This document shows positions 8,228 to 17,620 of a stretch of DNA of 64,000 nucleotides, one piece after another. Source of the stretch: Methylophilus sp. 5 (GTDB lineage: Bacteria; Pseudomonadota; Gammaproteobacteria; Burkholderiales; Methylophilaceae); contig NZ_KI911560.1 of NCBI RefSeq assembly GCF_000515275.1, positions 992,001-1,056,000 of the forward strand, in the 5' to 3' direction. The notes under the pieces are model-generated. The model was given only the letters and a program-made list of their open reading frames with translations, was not told the DNA's origin and did no database searches. The first letter of the stretch is position 1. Each line of letters starts with the position of its first letter. Both the position numbers and the translations under genes were made by a program.

Positions 8228-8279
8228 GGCGCATCAGCAGTGAATATGGCCGAGAAGCAAAAAGAATAACCTTCCCAAC

Positions 8280-9290
8280 TTAATCCAACAACGCCGCAAT
8301 CCGCCGCGCGCACTCTGGCGCCATGGTGACGCCATAGCGAAAATGCCCGGTATTCAAGTACAAATTCTCAATCTGAGCATGCCGCCCAATGGTGGGGATA
8401 TTATGTGGTGTGCCTGGACGCAAACCACTCCAGTGTTTGATAATCGGCTGTCCGCGCAAGGCCGGTAAAATAGCCTCCGCTTTTTGTAGCATTTCCTGCC
8501 GCATGCTGTCCGTCACACCAGTATCAAAACCGACATCCTCTAAGCTGCTACCAGCCAGCAAATGGCCATCTCGCCGTTGCAGCATGTAAAAACCATCCCG
8601 ATACACAATATGCGGCAACAGGCCAGGCGTCATTTGATAGAGCAACATTTGCCCACGCATGGGCTTGATGTCTAGCGTTGAGGTGGTTTGCTTGAGTAGC
8701 TCAAAACTCCAGGCACCCGAAGTCACTACAAATGCATCGGCAGACAAGGTATCGCCAGTAGTGGTTTGCCAGCTGGTGATAGGCGCGCTGCTTTCTTGCA
8801 GCGGTATAAGTTGGGTTTGCTCGCGCAAGCTGACACCATGTTTAATCAACCAGGCTTTGAGTGATTGCAGCAAGCGCGGATTGCGGACTTGCACCACTTC
8901 GGGAATCAACAAGTCGTCGCCCTGCAACGCATACTCCAGGCCAAAACGCGTACACCATGTGACTGCTTGTGGCTGGTCAAACGGCGCTTGAATCAGCATG
9001 CCGCTACGGGTGCACTCTGGATCTATGCCGGTTTCGGCAAATAGCTCGGCACTCACGGCTGGGTAGGCACGCGCACCCGCCAGCGCCAACTCATTGACGA
9101 CATCCTGGTAAAACCATGGCAATAAAGGGAACGCAATGCCCGCACCCGCCCAAGATGACTCGCCAGAGGTTTGTGCGGCAATGATGTTGCGCTCAACCAG
9201 CGTGACCGCATGGCCTTGCTTGCGCAATTGCATCGCAGTCAGGCATCCGACGATGCCGCCTCCGACCACCACCACTGAACTGTTAGCCAT
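8280..9290 (-). CDS. thiO: Glycine oxidase ThiO (FAD-dependent)
   Basis: A 336-residue amine oxidase of the DAO family. It oxidises glycine to dehydroglycine (iminoacetate), which ThiG uses to build the thiazole of thiamin. The N-terminus has the FAD-binding dinucleotide fold VVVVGGGIVGCLTAMQL with a following Glu in LVERN. ESSWAGAGI fits the flavin-contacting segment, and the C-terminal GHFRYGVTMAPECAR is typical of ThiO. The thiS and thiG partners are about 24 kb away in the same window rather than adjacent. Glycine versus another amine substrate cannot be proved from sequence, but the presence of thiSG supports it. Confidence 0.88.
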   Translation of the reverse strand: MANSSVVVVGGGIVGCLTAMQLRKQGHAVTLVERNIIAAQTSGESSWAGAGIAFPLLPWFYQDVVNELALAGARAYPAVSAELFAETGIDPECTRSGMLIQAPFDQPQAVTWCTRFGLEYALQGDDLLIPEVVQVRNPRLLQSLKAWLIKHGVSLREQTQLIPLQESSAPITSWQTTTGDTLSADAFVVTSGAWSFELLKQTTSTLDIKPMRGQMLLYQMTPGLLPHIVYRDGFYMLQRRDGHLLAGSSLEDVGFDTGVTDSMRQEMLQKAEAILPALRGQPIIKHWSGLRPGTPHNIPTIGRHAQIENLYLNTGHFRYGVTMAPECARRIAALLD

Positions 9291-9311
9291 AAAACTCTTT
9301 TGAAAGACGCT

Positions 9312-9347
9312 GAAAAACCTGACCGGCTGATACTTAGCCAGTCAGGT
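9312..9347 (-). terminator. Terminator of the CPA2 antiporter gene
   Basis: Arms of 12 bp (9317-9328 and 9336-9347) with one mismatch are followed by a T run on the minus strand, about 20 bp after the antiporter stop. Confidence 0.7.
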
Positions 9348-9364
9348 CATGAGAGGGTATTGTC

Positions 9365-11341
9365 TTACGGTTTGCGTCCGGAAATCAAATAAACTTCCAT
9401 CGCAATCAGGGCGGCATTACTGCCCAGCAACACCAGAATATCGCCCTCATTCAGCATGATGTCATCGCGGGGCGCGATGGGCTCAGGCATATTCGGGCGA
9501 CGCAATTGCTTGACCTCCACCGCAAAATCACCAAACGGGATATGGTCAATGCGCAAGCCGTGTGCATAAAAGTTTTTATACACTTCGACCGAGTGCAACT
9601 GCGGTAACGAGGCGGTCGCGGTATCAGCATCACTCACGCCGCGGAAGTAACCCTTGAACATTTTGTAACGCTCTTCACGGAACAAACGAATGCGCTTAAC
9701 CACGCGGTTAAGCGGAACACCCAAGGTCACCAATGCATGGGACGCCAGCATCAGACTCCCTTCCAGGATTTCTGGCACCACTTCGGCCGCACCGGCGTCT
9801 CTCAGTGCATCCATTTCACTGTCATCATGCGTACGCACAATCACTGGCAAACTAGGATTAAGCTCTTGAATCACATGCAACACTTTCATGGTGCCGCGTG
9901 TTTCAGCATAACTGATGATGACTGCTTTGGCCCTCGCCAAGCCAGCGGCTTCCAGCACCGAGCGCCGTCCGGCATCGCCGTAAATCACGTTTTCACCGGC
10001 AGAGGCCGCCTCTTGCACGCGGCTGGCATCCATATCGAGTGCGACATACGGGATATTTTCTTCGCGCAAAAAACGCCCCAGATATTGGCCGCTACGGCCA
10101 TAGCCGCAAATAATCACATGGTCACGCAGGTCCTGGCTATGCTCTTGGATGGTATCCACCACCTTGATGCTGTTGCGGCTGTAACTTTTGACCAGTGCAC
10201 GCGCAATACGCCCATTTTTTTGAATAATAAACGGCGCAACGAGCATGGATAATACGGCAACAGACAACACCAGTTGCAAGGAGTCGCCATCAATCAGGTT
10301 AGTTTGCAAACCGAGCGCCAGCACCACAAAGCTAAACTCACCGGCCTGCCCTAAAATAATGCCGGTACGCACACCGACGCCCATTTCAAAGCCGTAGAAC
10401 TTGGTTAATAGTGCGATCAGGCCGATCTTGAAAACCAGGAACAAAATCAGCAGCAAAATAATGAGCCCAATATGCTCAACAAGCACCGACACGTTGAGCA
10501 ACATACCGACACTGATAAAAAACAGCCCCAGCAAAATATCGCGGAAAGGCGCAATATCAGACTCTACCTGGTAGCGGTACTTGGTTTCAGAAATCAGCAT
10601 GCCCGCTACAAACGCGCCCAGGGCATAGGATAAGCCAACAAAGTTGGTGGCAGCGGCCATCAGCAATGTCACCATTAATACATTCAGCACAAACAGTTCA
10701 CGCGAGCGTTGTTTGGCCACCAGCTCAAACCAGAAGTTGAGGATATTCTTACCAAATTTGAACAGTAAAAACAGCAGAATTGAAGACTTGAACAAGGTCA
10801 GGCCCAACACATCCATCCAGTTATCGCTGTGCGATCCCAGTGTTTGAATCAGCACCAGAATAGGGATCACCGCCAGGTCTTGAAATAACAAGACACCGAT
10901 ACTCAAACGGCCGTGCCTGGAATTTAAATCGACCCGTTCCATAAGGATTTTGGACACAATGGCGGTCGACGACATGGTGATTGCGGCACCAATAATAAAG
11001 GCTGAAGTCAGGCTAAGCCCGGCCATTTTGCCGAGGACCAAGCTGGCCAGCAAGGTCAGCACCACCTGGCCACCACCTAACCCAAACAGGGTTTTGCGCA
11101 TGGCATAGAGCTTGGGCAGGCTGAATTCAAGCCCGATACTAAACATCAAAAACACAATGCCGAACTCGGCCACCTGGCGGCCAGTTTCTTCATCTTCGAG
11201 CAAGCCTAGCGCGTGCGGGCCGAGCACAATGCCGATCATGAAGTAAGCCAGCATGGCTGGCAAACCCAGGATACGGAATAAGCCGACGGCAAACACCGAG
11301 CTGGTTAACAGTAATAATAAATGGATCAGGGAATCAAACAT
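9365..11341 (-). CDS. CPA2 cation:proton antiporter with RCK domains (KefB/YbaL-like)
   Basis: A 658-residue inner-membrane protein. The first ~390 residues form about 12-13 hydrophobic helices of the Na+/H+ exchanger fold, including LLFQDLAVIPILV and GIILGQAGEFSFV. Next comes a TrkA-N/RCK Rossmann domain with ICGYGRSG near residue 412, and then a TrkA-C ligand domain near the C-terminus. Proteins of this plan export K+ or Na+ in exchange for protons under nucleotide or ligand control. No KefF/KefG ancillary gene is adjacent, which favours a YbaL-like role over a glutathione-gated Kef. The ion is not determined. Confidence 0.9.
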   Translation of the reverse strand: MFDSLIHLLLLLTSSVFAVGLFRILGLPAMLAYFMIGIVLGPHALGLLEDEETGRQVAEFGIVFLMFSIGLEFSLPKLYAMRKTLFGLGGGQVVLTLLASLVLGKMAGLSLTSAFIIGAAITMSSTAIVSKILMERVDLNSRHGRLSIGVLLFQDLAVIPILVLIQTLGSHSDNWMDVLGLTLFKSSILLFLLFKFGKNILNFWFELVAKQRSRELFVLNVLMVTLLMAAATNFVGLSYALGAFVAGMLISETKYRYQVESDIAPFRDILLGLFFISVGMLLNVSVLVEHIGLIILLLILFLVFKIGLIALLTKFYGFEMGVGVRTGIILGQAGEFSFVVLALGLQTNLIDGDSLQLVLSVAVLSMLVAPFIIQKNGRIARALVKSYSRNSIKVVDTIQEHSQDLRDHVIICGYGRSGQYLGRFLREENIPYVALDMDASRVQEAASAGENVIYGDAGRRSVLEAAGLARAKAVIISYAETRGTMKVLHVIQELNPSLPVIVRTHDDSEMDALRDAGAAEVVPEILEGSLMLASHALVTLGVPLNRVVKRIRLFREERYKMFKGYFRGVSDADTATASLPQLHSVEVYKNFYAHGLRIDHIPFGDFAVEVKQLRRPNMPEPIAPRDDIMLNEGDILVLLGSNAALIAMEVYLISGRKP

Positions 11342-11557
11342 GCAAAAATTCTAAAAGCATTAATGTCAGACCGAACAGATGCATGTCGGCCAGCAAACAA
11401 TCTATTATGACGAATAGTCAGTGATATATTCTAAAACACTTGTGTTTCAGGATGATGCATCCTGCCACAAAACACTCTTTTATGCAAAAAATGTGCCCGT
11501 TAATAAAAAATCCGCAAAAAAGATGCGTTTTACTTTCTTGCCGGGGGCGTCACTTGC

Positions 11558-11563
11558 TATACT
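11558..11563 (+). promoter_or_regulatory. -10 element just upstream of kdsD
   Basis: TATACT ends only eight bases before the kdsD ATG. A start site at the usual distance would fall on or next to the ATG, which would make the transcript nearly leaderless. A weak TTGCCG -35 is present but spaced short (14 bp). Confidence 0.4.
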
Positions 11564-11571
11564 AACCCGCC

Positions 11572-12573
11572 ATGAACACAGCAAAATCAGGTGTCCACCT
11601 CGTGAAAAGTCCAGACATCGTGACGCGTGCACGAGGCATCCTATTACACGAGGCAGATGAAATCCGCCAGTTGGCAGACCGTATTGGCAGCCAGTTTGAG
11701 GCCGCCGTCAGCATGATTCTCGCTTGCCGTGGCCGTGTCGTCGTCACCGGCATGGGTAAATCCGGCCATATCGGCGGCAAAATTGCCGCCACGCTGGCCA
11801 GTACCGGCACCCCGGCTTTTTTCATGCATCCAGCAGAAGCAAGCCATGGTGACCTGGGCATGATTACCGCTGAAGATGTCGTCATTGCACTCTCTAACTC
11901 TGGTGAGAGCGATGAAATCATCAATATTTTACCGGCCATTCGCCGCATCGGTGCGCGCATTTTAAGCATTACCGGCAGTGACGACTCTACGTTGTCGCGC
12001 GAATCTGAAGTGCATTTGAGTGCGGCCGTGAGCCACGAAGCCTGCCCGCTGGGGTTGGCGCCTACCGCCAGCACTACCGCCGCACTGGCGCTGGGGGATG
12101 CGTTAGCATTGTGCGTACTCGATTCGCGTGAATTTACCGCTGAAGACTTTGCCCGGTCTCACCCGGGCGGCAACCTGGGTAGGCGATTGCTGGTCAGAAT
12201 TAAAGATGTCATGCGCACAGGGGATGCCATCCCATGTATCGGCGAGCAGGCCACCGTGCAGGAAGCGATTGCACAAATTTCAAGTAAAGGCATGGGCTTT
12301 ACGGCGATCGTCGATAATGAGCAACATCCGGTGGGCATTTTCACTGATGGCGATTTGCGCCGCCTGTTTATGCAAGGCGACACCAACGCGCAAACGGCTA
12401 TTCACACTGTCATGAACAAACAGCCGCGCTTGTTGGGCACGCAACAAATGGCGGTTGAAGCAGTCAACATGATGGAGCAATATAAAATTAACGGGTTTAT
12501 GGCAGTGAACGAACAACAGCAATTGGTGGGCGCATTTAATATGCATGACTTACTCAAGGCAAAAGTGGTTTAG
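11572..12573 (+). CDS. kdsD: Arabinose-5-phosphate isomerase KdsD
   Basis: A 333-residue enzyme converting ribulose-5-phosphate to arabinose-5-phosphate, the first step to KDO for lipopolysaccharide. It has a SIS domain (VVTGMGKSGHIGGKIA near residue 57, then a Ser-rich ALSNSGES block) and two CBS domains in the last 130 residues. It heads the LPS export operon kdsD-lptC-lptA-lptB-rpoN. In many relatives kdsC sits between kdsD and lptC; here only about 26 bp separate them. No Shine-Dalgarno site is visible before the ATG. Confidence 0.95.
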   Translation: MNTAKSGVHLVKSPDIVTRARGILLHEADEIRQLADRIGSQFEAAVSMILACRGRVVVTGMGKSGHIGGKIAATLASTGTPAFFMHPAEASHGDLGMITAEDVVIALSNSGESDEIINILPAIRRIGARILSITGSDDSTLSRESEVHLSAAVSHEACPLGLAPTASTTAALALGDALALCVLDSREFTAEDFARSHPGGNLGRRLLVRIKDVMRTGDAIPCIGEQATVQEAIAQISSKGMGFTAIVDNEQHPVGIFTDGDLRRLFMQGDTNAQTAIHTVMNKQPRLLGTQQMAVEAVNMMEQYKINGFMAVNEQQQLVGAFNMHDLLKAKVV

Positions 12574-12599
12574 GCTCGCCGGTGCACTGGAACTCTCGC

Positions 12600-13232
12600 A
12601 TGCTTAAACACCCGATTTTATTGCCGATTGCGTTAATGTTATTTTTAGCGCTGCTAACGTTTTGGATCAACCAGACGGTACAGGAGCAGGGCTTGAGCTT
12701 GGGCCGGCTGAATCGTCACGACCCTGACTACATGCTATACAACTTTGTCAGCACGCGTACCGATGCCACAGGCAATACCAAATATGTGCTGGCGGCGGCA
12801 GAAATGCGCCATTTTCCAGATAATGACTACACCGAATTACAACGCCCGCGCTTCACACAGTTTGGCCAGGGAAAACCATACACACAAATTTATGGCCAGC
12901 ATGGCAAAGTATCTGCCAATGGTAAACTGGTCGAGTTTAGTAAACAGGTAAAAGTGGTCCGCCAGGCGACGGCAGTCAAGGGTGAAATGCAGTTACAAAC
13001 CGAGCGTTTGATGCTGGAGCCGGATACAGACGTTGCCCATACCGACTTGCCGGTCACCATCCGCCAACAACCGGCCACCGTGATTACCGGCACCGGCATG
13101 CGTTTTGATAACAAGGCGGGCACCATGCAATTATTTAACCGGGTACACGTACATTATGTACGCGCACCTGTCGTCACCAAAGCTGCAAGCCCGGCAGCGC
13201 CTGCCAAAGCAGGCAATCACAAGGGTCGTTGA
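12600..13232 (+). CDS. lptC: LPS export protein LptC
   Basis: About 210 residues: one N-terminal membrane helix (residues about 5-25) followed by a periplasmic beta-jellyroll of the LptC/OstA type, with the family features YTLxxxMRHFPD-like AEMRHFPDNDYTEL and TGTGMRFDNKAGTM. It anchors the LPS bridge to the LptBFG transporter. I prefer the ATG at 12600 (MLKHPILLP); an upstream in-frame GTG at 12582 adds six residues. The C-terminal tail is Ala/Lys-rich. It lies between kdsD and lptA. Confidence 0.9.
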   Translation: MLKHPILLPIALMLFLALLTFWINQTVQEQGLSLGRLNRHDPDYMLYNFVSTRTDATGNTKYVLAAAEMRHFPDNDYTELQRPRFTQFGQGKPYTQIYGQHGKVSANGKLVEFSKQVKVVRQATAVKGEMQLQTERLMLEPDTDVAHTDLPVTIRQQPATVITGTGMRFDNKAGTMQLFNRVHVHYVRAPVVTKAASPAAPAKAGNHKGR

Positions 13233-13247
13233 TTCTGGAGAAATGAG

Positions 13248-13904
13248 TTGAACACGCACAAGCCATTATTTTATGCCACCTGCTTGACCTTACTGGCGCT
13301 ATTACAGTGGTCAAGCAGCGCGCTGGCTGAAGAGTCCGACCGCGACCAGCCAATAGAGCTGGAAGCAGACACGGTGACGGTGAACGATGCCAAAAAAATC
13401 AGCATTTACACCGGCAATGTGATTCTCAACCAAGGCTCACTGCAAATTAAAGCAGACAAAATGATTGTGCGTGAAGATCAGGATGGCTTTCAGCACAGTA
13501 CGTGTACTGGCAACCCGACCACCTTCAAGCAAAAACGCACCGGCAAAAACGAATGGATGCAAGGCAGTGGCCAGCGCATTGAATACAATGCCCGCATGGA
13601 CAAAGTACAACTCTATACTAACGCATGGGTCAAACGTGGCGAAGATCTGGTCACTGGCGACTACATTAGCTATGACGCCAATGCAGAATATGCCGAAGTC
13701 ATTGGCGGCACCAAAGCCAATCCCAACGGCACCGCTGGCAGTCGTGTAAAAGCGACCATTCAGCCAAAAAATAAAACCACACCGCCGGTGATTGATAACA
13801 AACCAACAACACAGCAAGGGCTGCGCATGAACCGTTCTCTGCAAATTAAAGTAGAACCGGCGCCTAACGACACCAGCAGCGAGCCCGCGAAAGCGCAACC
13901 TTAA
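13248..13904 (+). CDS. lptA: LPS transport periplasmic protein LptA
   Basis: A 218-residue OstA/LptA-type protein with a signal peptide ending near ALAEES, then a beta-jellyroll with repeated strands ([28 protein letters not shown]). It forms the periplasmic bridge that carries LPS to LptDE. The start appears to be the TTG at 13248: GGAG sits nine bases upstream, and the ATG at 13243 opens only ATG-AGT-TGA. The last ~50 residues are a Pro/Thr-rich tail outside the usual domain. It lies between lptC and lptB. Confidence 0.93.
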   Translation: MNTHKPLFYATCLTLLALLQWSSSALAEESDRDQPIELEADTVTVNDAKKISIYTGNVILNQGSLQIKADKMIVREDQDGFQHSTCTGNPTTFKQKRTGKNEWMQGSGQRIEYNARMDKVQLYTNAWVKRGEDLVTGDYISYDANAEYAEVIGGTKANPNGTAGSRVKATIQPKNKTTPPVIDNKPTTQQGLRMNRSLQIKVEPAPNDTSSEPAKAQP

Positions 13905-13917
13905 AGACACCGGCCTT

Positions 13918-14664
13918 ATGCAGACATCCGTTTCACCAGATCAGAACCATTTGCGTGTTAGCCACCTGAAAAAAGCCTATCAGGGGCGCACCGTGGTTAA
14001 AAACACCACGCTTGAGCTGCGCAGCGGCGAAGTGATTGGCTTACTGGGCCCAAATGGCGCCGGCAAAACCACCAGCTTTTATATGATTGTGGGCTTAGTC
14101 GCGCTGGATGATGGCAGCATTACGCTCAACGGGGCAGACGTGAGCCACGCACCCATGCATGAGCGCGCACGCATGGGCTTGGCCTATCTGCCACAAGAAG
14201 CCTCTATTTTTCGCAAAATGACGGTCACTGACAACATTTTGTCCATTCTCGAAACCCGCCCCCATACAGAAGAAGAGCGTGAAGCGCGGCTGGAGTCCTT
14301 GCTGGATCAGTTGCATATCCAGCATATTCGCAATAGTCAGGCAGTGAGTTTGTCCGGCGGTGAACGTCGCCGCGTCGAAATCGCCCGTTGCCTGGCGACC
14401 GACCCAAAATTCATTTTGCTGGATGAGCCGTTTGCCGGGATTGACCCGATTGCGGTGATTGAGATTCAAAAAATTATCCGCTACCTGAGCAGCCAGAATA
14501 TCGGTATTTTAATTACAGACCACAACGTACGCGAAACCCTGGATATTTGTGACCGGGCTTATATCGTGAATGAAGGCGCCGTGTTTGCCGCGGGCACGCC
14601 CGACGAAATCATTCAAAACGAAGGCGTACGTGAAGTGTATCTGGGCAAGAATTTTAGGCTGTAA
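13918..14664 (+). CDS. lptB: LPS export ABC transporter ATPase LptB
   Basis: A 248-residue ATPase that powers LPS extraction by LptFG. Walker A is GPNGAGKTT, the signature is [14 protein letters not shown], Walker B is [13 protein letters not shown], and the switch histidine is in [13 protein letters not shown]. The length and motifs match LptB closely. The gene is 14 bp after lptA and six bp before rpoN, as in many proteobacteria. Confidence 0.97.
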   Translation: MQTSVSPDQNHLRVSHLKKAYQGRTVVKNTTLELRSGEVIGLLGPNGAGKTTSFYMIVGLVALDDGSITLNGADVSHAPMHERARMGLAYLPQEASIFRKMTVTDNILSILETRPHTEEEREARLESLLDQLHIQHIRNSQAVSLSGGERRRVEIARCLATDPKFILLDEPFAGIDPIAVIEIQKIIRYLSSQNIGILITDHNVRETLDICDRAYIVNEGAVFAAGTPDEIIQNEGVREVYLGKNFRL

Positions 14665-14670
14665 CCCGTT

Positions 14671-16218
14671 ATGAAGCAAAATCTGCAACTACGTATTTCG
14701 CAAAACCTGGCGCTCACCCCGCAGCTGCAACAGTCTATCCGCCTGTTGCAGCTCTCAACACTTGAGTTGAGCCAAGAGCTGGAAACCATCCTGCAGGAAA
14801 ATCCGCTGCTGGAAATGGCCGACGGTGAAGAAGGCGAGTTTGAAGACAATAGCCCTACCGCGACCGCCGCGGCCGAGCAAGAGCTACCTGATGCAAGCTC
14901 GTTTGATGTTGCCACACAGGCGGAAATCACCGCACCCGCAGAAACCTTGCGCGAAGAGTTGCACGACCAACTTGGCGGCAACGAAGGCGAACAAGCCAAT
15001 CTGAATGAAGAATTTTCACCGCCCGAGTTTGAAGACGACTACGAGGAGTTTGGCAGCACCAGCAATTGGGACGAAGCCGGTCGCAACAATATGGACGATG
15101 AAGACGGTGATTTTTCGCGTCAGGATGCCAGCAATACCAGCTTGCGCGAACACTTGATGAACCAGATACAACTGGCGCATTTGTCCAAACGTGACATGGA
15201 CCTGGTGAAGTTTTTACTCGACGGTATTAATGATAATGGTTACCTGGAACAGGACTTACAAGAAATTGTCGACCTGCTGCCCCCAGAGCTGGAAGTTGAG
15301 TTGTTAGAGCTGGAAACCGCCCTTAAATTGATCCAGAACCTGGATCCGATTGGGGTTGGCGCGCGCGACCTGTGCGAATGCCTGCGCCTGCAATTACAAG
15401 CGCTCCCAGCAGACACGCCTTATTTGCGCATCGCTATGGCGATTGCCAAAGATCACTTAGCGCTGCTGGCCAACAAAGACTTTGTCAAACTGCGCAAACT
15501 GCTCAGTTGCGATGAAACCGCCCTTAAAGGTGCGCAACAACTCATCCGCCAGCAGAACCCCAAGCCTGGCAACGAATTCGCTACCTTTAGTCATGACCAC
15601 TTTATCCAGCACGATGTGGTAGTCAAAAAAATCAAAGGCATCTGGATGGCGTCACTCAATGATGGCGTGATCCCCAAGCTGCGGATCAATCAATTGTATG
15701 CGGACATCCTTAAGCGCAACCGCGATAGTTCCGGCCAATATCTGCAAAGCCAGATGCAAGAAGCCAAATGGATGATTAAAAATATCCAGCAGCGTTTTTC
15801 TACGATCTTGCGTGTATCGCAAGCGATTGTAGACCGTCAACGCAACTTTTTTGAGCATGGCGAAATTGCCATGCGCCCCTTGGTATTACGTGAAATTGCC
15901 GAAGAGCTAGACTTGCACGAAAGCACCATTTCACGCGTGACGACGCATAAGTATATGCTCACACCGCGCGGGGTGCTGGAGCTTAAATACTTTTTTGGTA
16001 GCTCAGTCGCAACCGATGCTGGCGGCTCCTGCTCAGCGACCGCTATTCGCGCCTTAATCAAGCAAATGGTGGCCGAAGAAAATCAGAAAAAACCATTATC
16101 GGATAACCAAATTACCGATACGCTGGCGCAACAAGGCATTGTGGTCGCCCGCCGCACCATTGCAAAATATCGCGAGTCGCTGAGTATTCCGCCCGCAAAT
16201 TTACGCAAGTCGCTGTAA
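14671..16218 (+). CDS. rpoN: RNA polymerase sigma-54 factor
   Basis: A 515-residue sigma-54. The Gln-rich region I at the N-terminus (LTPQLQQSIRLLQLSTLEL) contacts activators. A very acidic region II spans roughly residues 50-155. The core-binding and HTH regions follow, and the RpoN box ARRTIAKYRE is at 493-502, recognising the -24 element. It is the last gene of the lpt operon and a strong terminator follows; the hpf, ptsN and hprK genes that often come next are not here. Confidence 0.97.
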   Translation: MKQNLQLRISQNLALTPQLQQSIRLLQLSTLELSQELETILQENPLLEMADGEEGEFEDNSPTATAAAEQELPDASSFDVATQAEITAPAETLREELHDQLGGNEGEQANLNEEFSPPEFEDDYEEFGSTSNWDEAGRNNMDDEDGDFSRQDASNTSLREHLMNQIQLAHLSKRDMDLVKFLLDGINDNGYLEQDLQEIVDLLPPELEVELLELETALKLIQNLDPIGVGARDLCECLRLQLQALPADTPYLRIAMAIAKDHLALLANKDFVKLRKLLSCDETALKGAQQLIRQQNPKPGNEFATFSHDHFIQHDVVVKKIKGIWMASLNDGVIPKLRINQLYADILKRNRDSSGQYLQSQMQEAKWMIKNIQQRFSTILRVSQAIVDRQRNFFEHGEIAMRPLVLREIAEELDLHESTISRVTTHKYMLTPRGVLELKYFFGSSVATDAGGSCSATAIRALIKQMVAEENQKKPLSDNQITDTLAQQGIVVARRTIAKYRESLSIPPANLRKSL

Positions 16219-16250
16219 AACAAAAAGGCCGCATCTGCGGCCTTTTTGTT
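16219..16250. terminator. Bidirectional terminator between rpoN and tyrS
   Basis: Perfect 14-bp arms (16219-16232 and 16237-16250) with an ATCT loop are flanked by A and T runs, so the hairpin can end both converging transcripts. Confidence 0.9.
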
Positions 16251-16263
16251 GGTTACGAGTTTG

Positions 16264-17502
16264 TTATTTAATTGTGATTTTAGCAAACTTGCGCTTACCC
16301 ACCTGGGCGACCACGGTCACGCCTTTTGCCACTGGCAGATTTTTATCATCCACCTTCACGCTATCCAGCTTTACCCCGCCCTGCTGCACAGCGCGCATGG
16401 CTTCACTAGTGCTTTCTACCAAGCCAGCCTGTTTCAGCAATTGGCTGATGCCAATACTGTCACCCTCAATCGTCACCTCTACCTGTGGCACATCATCAGG
16501 AATACCGCCTTTGGCGCGGGTTTGAAAATCTTGCCAGGCTTTTTCAGCCGCGGCCTGGCCGTGAAAGCGGGCCACGATTTCTTGCGCAAACCCGACTTTG
16601 ATATCGCGCGGGTTTTCACCCCCCGCCACTTGCGCTTTCCACTGGGCAACAGTATCTAATGAAGCGAACGACAACAAATCAATATAACGCCACATCAATG
16701 CATCAGAAATAGACATGATTTTGGCAAAAATAGTCTCGGGCGCCTCGCTAATACCAATATAGTTACCCAGCGACTTGGACATTTTATTCACGCCATCCAG
16801 GCCCTCCAGCAACGGCATCATCAACACACATTGTTGTGACTGCCCAGCCTGTTTTTGCAGCTCACGGCCCATTAGCAGGTTAAATTTCTGGTCGGTGCCG
16901 CCCAATTCCAAATCTGCCCGCAATGCCACTGAATCATAGCCTTGCAACAAGGGATACAAGAACTCGTGAATTGCAATCGGCTGGTTGCCTTTAAAGCGCT
17001 TGGAGAAGTCATCACGCTCCAGCATGCGCGCCACTGTATGGCTGGCAGCTAACTTGATCATACCGGCCGCCCCCAGGTCACTTAACCATGCCGAGTTAAA
17101 CACAATCTCGGTTTTGGCCGGGTCTAAAATCTTAAACACCTGCTCGGAGTAAGTGTCGGCATTGGCTTTCACCTGCTCAACCGTTAACGGCGGGCGCGTC
17201 GTACTCTTACCGGTCGGATCACCAATCATGCCGGTAAAGTCACCAATCAGAAACAAAATCTGGTGACCCAGATCCTGCAACTGGCGCAATTTATTAATCA
17301 GCACAGTGTGGCCCAGGTGCAAGTCTGGCGCAGTTGGGTCAAAGCCCGCTTTAACGCGCAGCGGTTTGCCGGTTTTCAGCTTTTCAATCAGCTCTTGCTC
17401 GATCAACAGCTCATCGGCACCACGCTTGATAATGGCCAGTGCATTTGCAATGGCTGGGTTCAAAGCTTCAGCAGCGGTTGAAGGTTGGGTTACGTCTGTC
17501 AT
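16264..17502 (-). CDS. tyrS: Tyrosyl-tRNA synthetase
   Basis: A 412-residue class I synthetase that charges tRNA-Tyr. The HIGH-type motif is HLGH at residues 62-65 and the KMSKS loop is intact ([11 protein letters not shown]). A C-terminal S4 RNA-binding domain spans roughly the last 70 residues ([15 protein letters not shown]). The length and HLGH spacing fit the bacterial TyrRS type common in betaproteobacteria. It is transcribed divergently from anmK, a usual arrangement in this class. Confidence 0.97.
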   Translation of the reverse strand: MTDVTQPSTAAEALNPAIANALAIIKRGADELLIEQELIEKLKTGKPLRVKAGFDPTAPDLHLGHTVLINKLRQLQDLGHQILFLIGDFTGMIGDPTGKSTTRPPLTVEQVKANADTYSEQVFKILDPAKTEIVFNSAWLSDLGAAGMIKLAASHTVARMLERDDFSKRFKGNQPIAIHEFLYPLLQGYDSVALRADLELGGTDQKFNLLMGRELQKQAGQSQQCVLMMPLLEGLDGVNKMSKSLGNYIGISEAPETIFAKIMSISDALMWRYIDLLSFASLDTVAQWKAQVAGGENPRDIKVGFAQEIVARFHGQAAAEKAWQDFQTRAKGGIPDDVPQVEVTIEGDSIGISQLLKQAGLVESTSEAMRAVQQGGVKLDSVKVDDKNLPVAKGVTVVAQVGKRKFAKITIK

Positions 17503-17620
17503 AAAGGCTCTTTTTAAAGCTACGCCGCGGCGTACTTTGTCATCAAAGTAAAACCGCTATTTTAACGTAATCCCATGCATTTCTGTAAGCCGAGCATGAG
17601 CAGTGTTACACTTATGCCTT

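Larger units (their letters stand above)
7472..8279. other. 808-bp non-coding region with repeats
   Basis: No believable gene lies between moaC and thiO. Open frames here are Ser/Arg/Lys-rich junk over repeats. The region is dominated by a long inverted pair (7536-8094). It also holds a short GATGG tandem run at about 7752 and a small palindromic repeat at 8208-8227. Confidence 0.8.

Noticed and set aside
7692-8313. Several short frames in the moaC-thiO gap
   Set aside because: They cover the inverted repeats, are rich in Ser/Arg/Lys and match the known pattern of false genes over this repeat type.
13243-13251. ATG-AGT-TGA just before lptA
   Set aside because: A two-codon frame; more likely chance next to the TTG start of lptA than a leader peptide.
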